Source: Thermococcus sp. CX2
Lineage (GTDB): Archaea; Methanobacteriota_B; Thermococci; Thermococcales; Thermococcaceae
Direction of reading: 5' to 3'
Length of the DNA stretch: 64,000 nucleotides
NCBI RefSeq assembly: GCF_012027555.1
Contig: NZ_SNUQ01000002.1
Location: 434,001 to 498,000, forward strand
Numbering within the stretch: the stretch's first letter is position 1; each line of letters opens with the position of its first letter. The position numbers and the translations under genes are program-made. The notes beneath the pieces are model-generated. The model was not told the origin of the DNA, made no database searches, and saw only the letters and a program-made list of their open reading frames with translations. Below, one piece after another: positions 34,293-42,989 of this stretch.

Positions 34293-37200
34293 TCACTCTA
34301 TCGCAACCTTCGCGAAGGTGGTGAAGTTATCTGCGTCGGTCCACTCCTCTCCAGGCGCTCTGTCATGAATGCTCGGGTCGTCTGGGAGGCTGTCAACTGC
34401 TGAGTCCCCAGCCCCCTGACCGGTCACGTAGGCTACAATGTATATCTCGGAGGGCTTTCCTCCAAGGGCCTTCCACGGAATGGCTATCTCGAGAGTCTGT
34501 AGTCCGTTCTCAGCGCCGCCGGTGTAAGCGTAGAAGCCCGTCCACTTGAGGTCGTTGTATATCCAGGAGCTTCCGTTCCAGAGGACGAGCTGGGCGCTGG
34601 TTATGTTGCTGGTTCCCCTGTCGCCGAAGAACTCTCCGTTCCAGAAGAAGTACAGCTGGGCGTCGATGCCCCTGCTGAAGCTCATCTTCTTGGCCCATGA
34701 ATCCTGACCGGTCGTGTAGCCGCCCTCCTTATAGTCCAGCGAGATGCCATAGGCGACTCTCCAGGAGGCCTTGTTCTCCGTGGTGAGCGCTATGTAGAGG
34801 AACTGGTCGTCGTAGTCCACGTAGAGCGCCTTGAGGTTCGCACCGTCCTGGCCGAAGCCGGTAGTGTCCTCCGCAACTGGCTCGACGCTCCAGTCGTCGA
34901 GGTTGCCGTCTATGGTCTTGGTGAGGTTCTTGGCGAGCTCTTCCATCTCTCCCTGCTTCTCCAGCTCGCCGCTCTTTGCCTTTTCGAGCATGGCCTCGAG
35001 GTCCCTCACCATTTTCTTGAGGCCCGTGTAAGAGCGGTATATCTTGAGCGAGGCGCTGAAGGCGTAGTTCGGCAGGTCTATCGTGGACTTGCCCTCATTG
35101 TAAAGCTTCAACAGGTCCATCAGCTCGGAATCGTACTGCTCGAGCTTCTTCCGCATGTCATCCGTTAGCGGCATGTTCCTGAGCTCGTTGGCGAGCTCCT
35201 GGTAGCGGGCGTAGTCCCTCTCGAAATTCCTTATGCCATAGAACTTGTTGATCATGACGAAGGTGTTCTGGTACTGGATGAGCCTCTGCACCTTGACACT
35301 AACAAGGCCAGCGCTCTCGATGATGTTATCCATGGTTATGCGGACGAAGTAGTCCGGGATGTTGTCCACCAGCTCCTGGGTGGTGGTTGGCTCGAGGGTA
35401 ATGGTGTCAACGATATCGCTGTTGCCGTCGTTGGCGAATGGGTCTCCGAAGTTCCAGACGGCCGGGCCATAGCTGAAGCCGGTGGCAACCTGGAAGTTGA
35501 AGTTCCTCGCACCCTCAAAGACGCTCAGGGGAACTCTCACTTCTACGGTGTTCTTGGTGAGGTCAACTCCAACAAGAGCCCCGTCCACGGGGATAACGTT
35601 TCCTTCGGGGTCAACGAAGTAGAGCAGCGAAGTAACGCTGTTGCCGGCTGAAGCCACGGCCTGCTCCTGGCCAACGTATTCGCTTCCGCCAAGGTTCACC
35701 GCCATCTGGATGTCCCATGCTATGACAGTGTTGGTGTCCATCTCACCGGCGAACCAGTATGCACCGCCGTCCTTGTAGTCTATCGGAACCGCTATGAAGG
35801 TCGCGCCGTTGTCTCCTATCTTGATGTTGCTCATGTCCGCGAACTTGAAGAGGAAGTAAACGTACCTGTCGTCTTTGGTTACGCCAACCTCTGTGAGATC
35901 GGCGTGCGATGAGCTTCCTCCCGGCAGGTATGGGTCCTTATCATGCCTCTGGTCATCGACGGGGTCACTCCAGATGAAGAATCCGTTCTGGACGGTGTAT
36001 GAATTGGGTTCAAGGGTAACCGCCAGCCAGTCATTGGGGTTTCCGTCAACGTCGATGTTGCCGACCCATACAACGTCAACGCTCATGGTGAACTCGTTGT
36101 TGTCCTCGTTTGCCTCGGCTATGGCGTTCTCCTCGTCAACGACGGCCCTTATGGTGTAAGTTCCGGTAGCGTTGGGCGTCCAGTTGAAGAGGAACCACTT
36201 CTCCTCTCCTGCTCCGAGGTCGGTCGTCCAGTTGGCGTAGAGGTTTCCGTCGATGTAGACCTTGACCGTCGCTCCAGTCACGGGCAGGGAGCCCTCGTTC
36301 TTGACCGTAACGTTGTAGTTGCCCATCCTGTTGAGGCCAACCACGCCGGGTCCGGTGATGCTGACGGCCAGGTCCGGCATGAGGAACCACTCGCCGACGA
36401 GCAGGTTGGTGAAGGTGTCGGTGTCTCCCCATTCTCCTCCGATGTTGGTGTAGTCTATTGCCGGGTCAACGGGGAGGGAATCAACCGCGCTTCCACCACT
36501 TCCAGTAACCCAGGCCATTATTGCGAACTTTGAGCGCTTTCCTCCGAGGGCGCTCCACGGTATTGCTATCTCAAGCGTCTGGAGACCAGTGGAAGTGCCC
36601 CCTGTGTAAGCGAAGCTTCCACCAACGCCGCTTATGCTGTTGTAAGTCCAACCACTTCCGGTCCATGTGTTAAAGTTGTCGGTACCCATTCCAGTGTTCC
36701 AGCCCCACCAGAAGTAGATTTCGTAATCAATCGCGTACCCGGCTCCAAACTCCACGCTCCTACCCCAGGAGTCTCCACCGGTGGTGTATCCGTTTCCGGT
36801 TCCTGGATCAACGTCAATGCCAATACCGTAAGCGACGTCCCAGCTTGCAGTATTGTTGGTCTTAATGGCTATGTAGAGGTAGGTGTCATCCCAGGAAACG
36901 TACATCCTGTCAAGATTGGCTCCGGCTTGGCCGTTGTCCTGGCCAATGACCACAAGATCCGAGGGGCCCCAGTCGCTGAGGTTGCCGTCTATGGTCTTGG
37001 GGGCGACGTAGATTTCGGCGAGGTTGGTGAATGTATCTGCGTCTCCCCATTCGTTCCCGATGTTGGTGTAGTCTATCGCAGGATCCACCGGGAGGCTGTC
37101 AACTGCCGAACCGCCGCTTCCAGTCACCCAGGCGATAATTGCTACCTTGTCCGGCTTTCCTCCGAGTGCCGTCCAGGGGATTTTAATCTCGAGGATTTGG

Positions 37201-37706
37201 AGACCAGTGGAAGTGTCCCCCGTATAAGCGAAGCTTCCGCCGATGCTGCTTATGCTGTTGTAGTTCCATCCGCTTCCTGTCCAGGTGTTGAAGTTGTCCG
37301 TGCCCATGCCGCTATCCCAGCCCCACCAGAAGTAGATTTCGTAATCAATCGCGTAGCCGTTTCCGAAGCTTATACTCCTGCCCCAGGAGTCACTGGTTCC
37401 GTTGTAGCCGTTTCCGGTCCCGGGGTCAACGTCAATGCCTATTCCGTAAGCCACGTCCCAGCTCTGGGTGTTGCCCGTTTTTATAGCAATGTAGAGATAG
37501 TTCTCGTCCCAGGCAACGTACATCCTACTTAGATTTGCGCCGGCCTGGCCATTGTCTTGGCCAACGGTTATGAGGTCCGACGGCGTCCAGTCGCTTAAGT
37601 CACCGTCGATTATCTTCGTTCCGTACATGGCGCTTACCATTTTAGTTGCTGGAACTAAACTTAAAAAAAGCAAAACCACCATCAAAATTCCAAGGCCTTT
37701 CCTCAT
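34293..37706 (-). CDS. Large secreted protein with four glucodextranase/DOMON-like domains and a CARDB domain
   Basis: A 1137-residue exported protein. A signal peptide covers about residues 1-26. Two nearly identical domains of about 205 residues follow (about 30-235 and 236-440), each beginning KTIDG(D/N)LSDW. Next come a CARDB domain (about 448-550), a divergent third domain (about 555-780), a helical stretch (about 800-925) and a fourth copy at the C-terminus (about 930-1137). Similar modules sit behind the catalytic domains of Thermococcales amylopullulanases. No hydrolase domain is visible here, so it is probably a carbohydrate-binding or surface protein. GTG 37715 lies within the ribosome binding site GAGGTGA, so ATG 37706 is chosen. 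Its promoter has the glycolytic motif upstream, which predicts activation by maltodextrins. Confidence 0.88.
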   Translation of the reverse strand: MRKGLGILMVVLLFLSLVPATKMVSAMYGTKIIDGDLSDWTPSDLITVGQDNGQAGANLSRMYVAWDENYLYIAIKTGNTQSWDVAYGIGIDVDPGTGNGYNGTSDSWGRSISFGNGYAIDYEIYFWWGWDSGMGTDNFNTWTGSGWNYNSISSIGGSFAYTGDTSTGLQILEIKIPWTALGGKPDKVAIIAWVTGSGGSAVDSLPVDPAIDYTNIGNEWGDADTFTNLAEIYVAPKTIDGNLSDWGPSDLVVIGQDNGQAGANLDRMYVSWDDTYLYIAIKTNNTASWDVAYGIGIDVDPGTGNGYTTGGDSWGRSVEFGAGYAIDYEIYFWWGWNTGMGTDNFNTWTGSGWTYNSISGVGGSFAYTGGTSTGLQTLEIAIPWSALGGKRSKFAIMAWVTGSGGSAVDSLPVDPAIDYTNIGGEWGDTDTFTNLLVGEWFLMPDLAVSITGPGVVGLNRMGNYNVTVKNEGSLPVTGATVKVYIDGNLYANWTTDLGAGEEKWFLFNWTPNATGTYTIRAVVDEENAIAEANEDNNEFTMSVDVVWVGNIDVDGNPNDWLAVTLEPNSYTVQNGFFIWSDPVDDQRHDKDPYLPGGSSSHADLTEVGVTKDDRYVYFLFKFADMSNIKIGDNGATFIAVPIDYKDGGAYWFAGEMDTNTVIAWDIQMAVNLGGSEYVGQEQAVASAGNSVTSLLYFVDPEGNVIPVDGALVGVDLTKNTVEVRVPLSVFEGARNFNFQVATGFSYGPAVWNFGDPFANDGNSDIVDTITLEPTTTQELVDNIPDYFVRITMDNIIESAGLVSVKVQRLIQYQNTFVMINKFYGIRNFERDYARYQELANELRNMPLTDDMRKKLEQYDSELMDLLKLYNEGKSTIDLPNYAFSASLKIYRSYTGLKKMVRDLEAMLEKAKSGELEKQGEMEELAKNLTKTIDGNLDDWSVEPVAEDTTGFGQDGANLKALYVDYDDQFLYIALTTENKASWRVAYGISLDYKEGGYTTGQDSWAKKMSFSRGIDAQLYFFWNGEFFGDRGTSNITSAQLVLWNGSSWIYNDLKWTGFYAYTGGAENGLQTLEIAIPWKALGGKPSEIYIVAYVTGQGAGDSAVDSLPDDPSIHDRAPGEEWTDADNFTTFAKVAIE

Positions 37707-37756
37707 AGGATTCACCTCTGGTGATATCTGTTCACCATTGATGATACCTGTGCATA

Positions 37757-37796
37757 AAATATTTATATACCTTTCCCGATATCACCGGTAGTGATA
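37757..37796. promoter_or_regulatory. Divergent promoter with Thermococcales Glycolytic Motif
   Basis: TATCAC-CGGTA-GTGATA at 37780-37796 exactly matches TATCAC-N5-GTGATA, the site of the regulator TGR/TrmBL1. On the minus strand it stands directly before AAAGGTATATAAATA (BRE/TATA, about 37757-37771), the position reported to give activation. For the plus-strand gene the same AT-rich box reads as AAAATATTTATA, and the motif would lie downstream of it, a position reported to give repression. A weaker copy, TATCAT-CAATG-GTGAAC, is present on the minus strand near 37731-37747. Confidence 0.88.
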
Positions 37797-37816
37797 ATGA
37801 TTTTGGGGGTGCATCG

Positions 37817-39775
37817 ATGGTCAATTTCATCTTTGGAATACACAACCATCAGCCTCTCGGCAACTTCGGATGGGTGTTTGAGAGTGCTTACGATCGCTCC
37901 TATCGCCCGTTTATGGAGATTCTCGAGGAGTATCCAGGAATGAAAGTCGCAGTCCACATAAGCGGCCCCTTGCTGGAGTGGCTTGATAAGAACAAGCCGG
38001 AGTACATTGACCTCCTCCGCTCGCTGGTGAGGAAGGGCCAGCTTGAGATAGTCGTGGCAGGTTTTTATGAACCAGTCCTTGCTGCCATCCCGAAAGAAGA
38101 CCGTATAGAGCAGATTAAGCTCCTCAAGGACTTTGCGAAAAAGCTCGGCTACGACGCCAAGGGCGTATGGCTCACGGAAAGGGTCTGGCAGCCGGAGCTG
38201 GTTAAGAGCCTCCGCGAGGCGGGGATAGAGTACGTCATAGTTGACGACTACCACTTCATGAGCGCGGGTCTGTCGAAGGAGGAGCTCTTTTGGCCGTATT
38301 ACACAGAGGACGGTGGTGAGGTCATAGCGGTCTTCCCGATAGACGAGAAGCTCCGCTACCTCATCCCCTTCAGACCGGTGGAGAAAACGCTTGAGTACCT
38401 CCACAGCCTTGAGGACGGAGACGAGAGCAAGGTTGCGGTCTTCCACGACGACGGCGAGAAGTTCGGCGTCTGGCCTGGAACCTACGAGTGGGTCTACAAG
38501 AAGGGCTGGCTCAGGGAGTTCTTCGACAGGGTTTCGAGCGACGAGAGGATAGACCTGATGCTCTATTCAGAGTACCTCCGGCGTTTCAAGCCGAAAGGTC
38601 TGGTATACCTACCAATCGCTTCATACTTCGAGATGAGCGAGTGGTCACTTCCAGCGAAACAGGCCAAGCTCTTCGTCGAGTTTGTGGAGAGGCTGAAGGA
38701 GCGCGGCCAGTTCGAGAAGTACCGCGTCTTCGTCAGGGGTGGCATCTGGAAGAACTTCTTCTTCAAGTACCCGGAGAGCAACTACATGCACAAGAGGATG
38801 CTCATGGTTAGCAAGCTTGTTAGGGACAATCCGGAGGCGAGGAAGTTTATCTTCAAAGCTCAGTGCAACGATGCCTACTGGCACGGCATCTTCGGCGGTG
38901 TTTATCTTCCCCACCTGAGGAGGACAGTCTGGGAGAACATAATAAGGGCCCAGAGCTACGTTTCCACTGGAAACCTCGTGAAGGATATAGATTTCGATGG
39001 CAGGGAAGAGGTTCTCCTGGAGAACGATGGGTTCATAGCCGTCTTCAAGCCCCCCTACGGTGGAGCGCTCTTTGAGCTCAGCTCCAAGAGAAAAGCTGTG
39101 AACTACAACGACGTTTTGGCGAGGAGATGGGAGCACTACCACGAGGTTCCAGAGGCGGCTACGCCTGAGGAAGGGGGTGACGAAGGAGTTGCTAGCATAC
39201 ACGAGCTCGGAAAGAAGATACCCGACGAGATAAAGCGCGAGCTTGCCTACGACAGTCACCTCAGGGCCATCCTGCAGGACCACTTCCTGCCCGCTGAAAC
39301 GAGCCTCGACGACTACAGGCTCGTGCGCTACACCGAGCTTGGAGACTTCATCGATAAGCCCTACGAGTTCGAGCTTGGAGGTGGCGCAGTAAAGCTCTGG
39401 CGCGATGGAAACGTTGCCGGGAGACCTGTGAGGGTCGAGAAAACGGTAAAGCTGACCGAGGACGGCTTCGTTGCCGAGTACTACGTGAAGAGCGAGGCCA
39501 GAGCGCTGTTCGGCGTCGAGCTGAACTTGGCCGTCCACAGTGTCGTGGAGGAGCCGGATGAATTCGAGGCCAATAAGATAGAGGTGAACGACCCATACGG
39601 CATCGGAAGGGTCATCCTGGAGCTGGACAGGTCTGCTTTAGTGTGGAAGTTCCCGATAAAGACCCTTTCCCAGAGCGAGGCCGGCTGGGACTTCATCCAG
39701 CAGGGCGTCAGCTATACGGTGCTCTTCCCGGTTGATGGAGAGCTGAGGTTCAGGCTCCGCTTTAAGGAGTTGTGA
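37817..39775 (+). CDS. 4-alpha-glucanotransferase, GH57
   Basis: A 652-residue GH57 enzyme very like the T. litoralis 4-alpha-glucanotransferase. It moves maltosyl and longer segments between alpha-1,4-glucans and is central to starch and maltodextrin use. The N-terminal motif is FGIHNHQPLGNFGW. The nucleophile is Glu121 in GVWLTERVWQPE and the acid is Asp212 in VFHDDGEKFGVWP, two places before the T. litoralis numbers I recall. No signal peptide is present, so it is cytoplasmic. It shares a glycolytic-motif promoter with the divergent secreted repeat protein. Confidence 0.96.
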   Translation: MVNFIFGIHNHQPLGNFGWVFESAYDRSYRPFMEILEEYPGMKVAVHISGPLLEWLDKNKPEYIDLLRSLVRKGQLEIVVAGFYEPVLAAIPKEDRIEQIKLLKDFAKKLGYDAKGVWLTERVWQPELVKSLREAGIEYVIVDDYHFMSAGLSKEELFWPYYTEDGGEVIAVFPIDEKLRYLIPFRPVEKTLEYLHSLEDGDESKVAVFHDDGEKFGVWPGTYEWVYKKGWLREFFDRVSSDERIDLMLYSEYLRRFKPKGLVYLPIASYFEMSEWSLPAKQAKLFVEFVERLKERGQFEKYRVFVRGGIWKNFFFKYPESNYMHKRMLMVSKLVRDNPEARKFIFKAQCNDAYWHGIFGGVYLPHLRRTVWENIIRAQSYVSTGNLVKDIDFDGREEVLLENDGFIAVFKPPYGGALFELSSKRKAVNYNDVLARRWEHYHEVPEAATPEEGGDEGVASIHELGKKIPDEIKRELAYDSHLRAILQDHFLPAETSLDDYRLVRYTELGDFIDKPYEFELGGGAVKLWRDGNVAGRPVRVEKTVKLTEDGFVAEYYVKSEARALFGVELNLAVHSVVEEPDEFEANKIEVNDPYGIGRVILELDRSALVWKFPIKTLSQSEAGWDFIQQGVSYTVLFPVDGELRFRLRFKEL

Positions 39776-39776
39776 G

Positions 39777-39833
39777 AGGCCTCAGCTAGGGAGGCCCTCA
39801 TCACCCATCAGGGCCCGAAAGGCTCACCTCATC
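39777..39833 (-). ncRNA. Candidate C/D box sRNA downstream of second TtuA-like gene
   Basis: Read on the minus strand: C variant GAGGTGA (39830-39824), 12 bases, D' CTGA (39811-39808), three bases, C' GTGATGA (39804-39798), 12 bases, D CTGA (39785-39782). GGCC blocks before C and after D can pair. It begins about 15 bases after the stop of the TtuA-like gene on the same strand, so it may be processed from that mRNA. No separate promoter is seen. The C box is imperfect, and the GC-rich repeats could also be a terminator. Confidence 0.55.
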
Positions 39834-39844
39834 GGCCCTTGCCG

Positions 39845-40762
39845 TTAATCTTTTCTTACCCTGAAGTCCAGCGGCTCCTCGAGGCGCCAGAAGCGGCAGA
39901 ATGAACACACCTCACCGCTCGACGGCATGCCGCAGACCTTGCACTCCCTCAGCTCTACCTCTTCAAGCTCGGCCTCGAAGATGTGCTTTTTCCTCAGGTA
40001 GCCCTTCACGAAGTTTATCTTGGTTCCCGGTCTCTTCTCCTCCATCTCGTTGAGGACTTCCTTGAACTCAAGTGTTGTGGCTCCGCGAGCGTGCGGGCAC
40101 TCCTCAATGTGATACTCTATGCCGTTGGCAAGTGCATAGGCAACAACTTCTCTCTCGGTGAGTTCGTAAAGGGGCTTAATTTTCTTCACGAATTTGCCCT
40201 CGCCGGGGGTTAGCGGCCCCTGCTTGGCCAAATACTGCGTGTTCCAGTGCATCATGTTGGAGAATATGAAGCTCGCCTCATCGTCGAGGTTGTGGCCTGT
40301 GGCGACTGCATCGAAGCCGTTGTCGTAGGCGAACTTGTTGAAGATGTAGCGCTTCGTTAAGCCGCAGTAGGAGCATGTGGGTCTTCTCGTCCTCACTTCG
40401 CCAATTCCATGACCCAAGAGCTCCCTGACACGGACAATATGGAGGGGAGCGCCTATCATCTCGCACTGCCTTTTGGCGTACTCCTCGCTCTTCTCCGAGT
40501 ACTCGCCTATGCCGAGGTTTATATACAGACACTCTATATCGTAGCCGAGTTTTTTCAGCACGTAAGCGGTAACGGCTGAATCCTTTCCGCCGCTCACAAC
40601 GACAAGAACCCTCTCATCGGGCTTCAGCAGCTTGTACCTCTCTATGGTGCGCTTAACCTTTCTCTCGAAGTACTCGGTGAAGTGCTCCGGGCAGAGGTAC
40701 ATCTTTGGGTAGTGGAGCTTGATGAAGGCTGGCTTCTCGCAGAACTTGCATCTCATCGGCAT
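39845..40762 (-). CDS. TtuA/Ncs6-family tRNA 2-thiolation protein, second copy
   Basis: A 305-residue PP-loop protein paralogous to the one at 13953. The N-terminal zinc site uses CKFC and CPEH (Cys5, Cys8, Cys24, His27). The PP-loop SGGKDSAVTA is near 58-67. CSYCGLTKRYIF and the Cys in EECPHARGATT are candidate cluster ligands, and the C-terminal finger is CKVCGMPSSGEVCSFC. It activates uridine for sulfur transfer in tRNA. The division of labour between the two copies is unknown. GGTGAG precedes ATG 40762. Confidence 0.9.
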   Translation of the reverse strand: MPMRCKFCEKPAFIKLHYPKMYLCPEHFTEYFERKVKRTIERYKLLKPDERVLVVVSGGKDSAVTAYVLKKLGYDIECLYINLGIGEYSEKSEEYAKRQCEMIGAPLHIVRVRELLGHGIGEVRTRRPTCSYCGLTKRYIFNKFAYDNGFDAVATGHNLDDEASFIFSNMMHWNTQYLAKQGPLTPGEGKFVKKIKPLYELTEREVVAYALANGIEYHIEECPHARGATTLEFKEVLNEMEEKRPGTKINFVKGYLRKKHIFEAELEEVELRECKVCGMPSSGEVCSFCRFWRLEEPLDFRVRKD

Positions 40763-40816
40763 TCTCTCTCACCAAAGCGGGAAAAGAAGGAGGAGGTTAA
40801 AAAGCTACCTCTAATC

Positions 40817-42265
40817 CTACATGGCCTCTATCACGTGTCTCCAGTTGCCTGGCTTTCTGAAGTCCTTCTCCGTGTAGAGGCCCTCCTTCTTGAGTATGCC
40901 CCTCGCCGCCAAGAGGCCGGTCGCAGCGGCATTGACGATGTCCCTGCTCAGGCCCGCACCATCTCCAGCGGCGAATATGCCCTCGATGCTCGTCTCGAGG
41001 TTCTCATCAACCTCGGCACGCATGGCGTAGTACTTAATCTCCGGGGCGTAGAGAAGGGTGTGGTCGCTTGCGACTCCTGGAATCACCTTGTCGAGCCTGT
41101 CCAATCCTTCAAGGATGTTGGTAACGACACGATGGGGCAAAGCCATCGCTATGTCTCCGGGGGTGACGTGCTTTAATGTCGGCTCGACGTCGCTTCTCTT
41201 TATCCTGCTCCATGTGCTCCTCCTACCGCGCCTCAAGTCGCCGAGCCTCTGGAGGAGCGGCTTTCCTCCACCTATGGTCGTTGCTAACTGTGCTATGCTC
41301 TTTCCGTAGGCGGTGGTGTCCTCCACGGGTTCCGTCAGTTCAATCCTGGAGAGAAAAGCGAAGTTGGTGTTGTTGCTCTTCTTGTCGCGCATCGAGTGGC
41401 CGTTCACTCCAACGTAGCCATCGTAGCGCTCTTCGACGACGAAGCCGTTCGGGTTGGTGCAGAAGGTTCTCACGAAGTCGTCGTAGGTGTCGGTGTAGAT
41501 GTGGAACTTGGGGTCGTGGTTGATGCTCGTTATCGGCTCCATCACTATCGCCGGAACTTCAACACGAACACCGACGTCAATCGGACCGTGCTTTGCCTTC
41601 AGCCCTATTCTCTGCGCAACGTCGTGGAACCAGTCTGCACCTCCTCTTCCAGGAGCAACGATGATGTACCTGGCCTTTATTGTGAAGATGTCCCTTCCAC
41701 GCCTCACCCTGACCCAGCCCTGACCGAACTCCAATGCCTTTGTCCAGAGGAGGAATTCGACGCCCCTACCTTCAAGGTGCTTCTTTATGCTTCCGATGAC
41801 TGCTGGAGTGTGATCGGAACCGATATGTCTCTGGATTATAGGGACGAACTTAACACCGGCCTGGGCGGCTCTCCTCTCCCATGCCCTTATCTGCTCTGGG
41901 TTGCCCTTGTAGAGGTTCTTGGGTGCACCGTGTTTGAGGAAAATCTGGTCTACCTCCCAGACGAGCTGCCAGGAGTAGTTCTCATCGTTTGTTAGCTCGG
42001 TTAAATCACCGCCTATGTCCGGTCTGAGATTTATTGTTCCATCGCTTAAACCACCTGCCCCACCGATGCCGCTCATGATGTGGCAGGGCTGGCAGCCAAT
42101 GCAGTAGCCCAGCTCGTACATTGGACAGACGCGCTGGTCGATGTCACCGCCCTCGTCGATTATCAAAACCTTAAAATCACTCCTTTCAGCCAGCTCGTAG
42201 GCCGCAAAAAGGCCAGCCGGTCCGGCTCCAAGAATAACGACGTCGTACTCCTTTCCAGAAACCAT
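40817..42265 (-). CDS. FAD-dependent oxidoreductase of unknown substrate
   Basis: A 482-residue flavoprotein. The FAD motif is DVVILGAGPAGLFAAYEL with LIIDEGGDIDQRVCP. CIGCQPCHIMSGIGGAGGLSDG gives a cysteine-rich patch near 70, and IFAAGDGAGLSRDIVNAAATG closes the FAD site. It resembles uncharacterised NAD/FAD dehydrogenases widespread in anaerobes. ATG 42265 is chosen because TATA-like AAGTTTTTAAGG (42293-42305) lies just upstream; longer frames would include the promoter. It is divergent from the CBS gene across a repeat-containing gap. Confidence 0.85.
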   Translation of the reverse strand: MVSGKEYDVVILGAGPAGLFAAYELAERSDFKVLIIDEGGDIDQRVCPMYELGYCIGCQPCHIMSGIGGAGGLSDGTINLRPDIGGDLTELTNDENYSWQLVWEVDQIFLKHGAPKNLYKGNPEQIRAWERRAAQAGVKFVPIIQRHIGSDHTPAVIGSIKKHLEGRGVEFLLWTKALEFGQGWVRVRRGRDIFTIKARYIIVAPGRGGADWFHDVAQRIGLKAKHGPIDVGVRVEVPAIVMEPITSINHDPKFHIYTDTYDDFVRTFCTNPNGFVVEERYDGYVGVNGHSMRDKKSNNTNFAFLSRIELTEPVEDTTAYGKSIAQLATTIGGGKPLLQRLGDLRRGRRSTWSRIKRSDVEPTLKHVTPGDIAMALPHRVVTNILEGLDRLDKVIPGVASDHTLLYAPEIKYYAMRAEVDENLETSIEGIFAAGDGAGLSRDIVNAAATGLLAARGILKKEGLYTEKDFRKPGNWRHVIEAM

Positions 42266-42307
42266 ATTTCCCTTGTCGAGGTTTGGGACAATTTCCTTAA
42301 AAACTTT

Positions 42308-42357
42308 TTGGCAAATTTTTGGTGAGTTTTTCCAGATTATTGGCAATTTTTTGACAA
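42308..42357. promoter_or_regulatory. Three TTGNCAA sites between divergent promoters
   Basis: TTGGCAA at 42308-42314, TTGGCAA at 42340-42346 and TTGACAA at 42351-42357 are small inverted repeats in very AT-rich DNA. The spacings are 32 and 11 bases, close to three turns and one turn of the helix. They lie between the TATA box of the FAD oxidoreductase (42293-42305) and that of the CBS gene (ACCTTTAAACAC, 42380-42391). They probably bind a regulator of one or both genes; none is identified. Confidence 0.45.
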
Positions 42358-42423
42358 TTTTATTTAAAACTCTTCCCGAAACCTTTAAACACAATTGGGC
42401 AGTAGCAATATTCCAGTGAGAAT

Positions 42424-42969
42424 ATGCTTGAGGATAAATCAACCGCCGCCAAGGCGAAGAAGATTATGATAATCCACAGCAAGAGGAAGCTCCTCCACAT
42501 CAAGCGCAAGACGGAGCTGAGCCACAATATCCGCTACGTGGAGAAGGTTCCCGTCAAGATAGTTATGGACAAAGAGTTTCTCAAGGTTCATCCCAGCGAT
42601 TCCCTCATAACCCTTATTGAGAACATGGGTGAGGAGGAGAGCTCTGCCGTTGTTGTGGACGACGAGGACAGGTTAATCGGCTTCATAACCATGAAGGACA
42701 TATTACATTTTCTCCATCCGCCGAGGAGGCACTCCATAGTGGGCCTTGGATTGCTAAAGAGGTATTCCGTGAACAGAACCACCAGGGTAGAGGACATAAT
42801 GGTGACCAAGCCGATAACCGTTGATGTAAACGACAACCTCGGCCACGCGATAAGGCTGATGATTGAGACGGGCAAGCATCATTTACCGGTCGTCGATGAT
42901 GAGGGGAGAGTTCACGGCCTCCTTGAAGTCAAGGACATAATCCGGCTCATCCGCCTAGTGTCCCTGTAA
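42424..42969 (+). CDS. CBS-domain pair protein
   Basis: A 181-residue protein. A basic N-terminus (about 1-40, with AKAKKIMIIHSKRKLLHIKRK) precedes two CBS domains (about 45-105 and 120-180), each with the usual LIGFITMKDI and VHGLLEVKDI strands. CBS pairs bind adenosine ligands and regulate enzymes or transporters. The antiporter gene starts 20 bases later, so control of that transporter by a nucleotide is a reasonable inference. Confidence 0.9.
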   Translation: MLEDKSTAAKAKKIMIIHSKRKLLHIKRKTELSHNIRYVEKVPVKIVMDKEFLKVHPSDSLITLIENMGEEESSAVVVDDEDRLIGFITMKDILHFLHPPRRHSIVGLGLLKRYSVNRTTRVEDIMVTKPITVDVNDNLGHAIRLMIETGKHHLPVVDDEGRVHGLLEVKDIIRLIRLVSL

Positions 42970-42989
42970 TCGAGCGATGGGGGATTAAA

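Noticed and set aside
38645-39538. A 297-codon frame opposite the 4-alpha-glucanotransferase gene
   Set aside because: Shadow of a well-supported GH57 gene; no recognisable motif or start signals.
42266-42442. An N-terminal extension of the FAD oxidoreductase up to 42442
   Set aside because: It would cover the gene's own TATA box and the operator-like repeats, and would overlap the divergent CBS gene; ATG 42265 fits the family.
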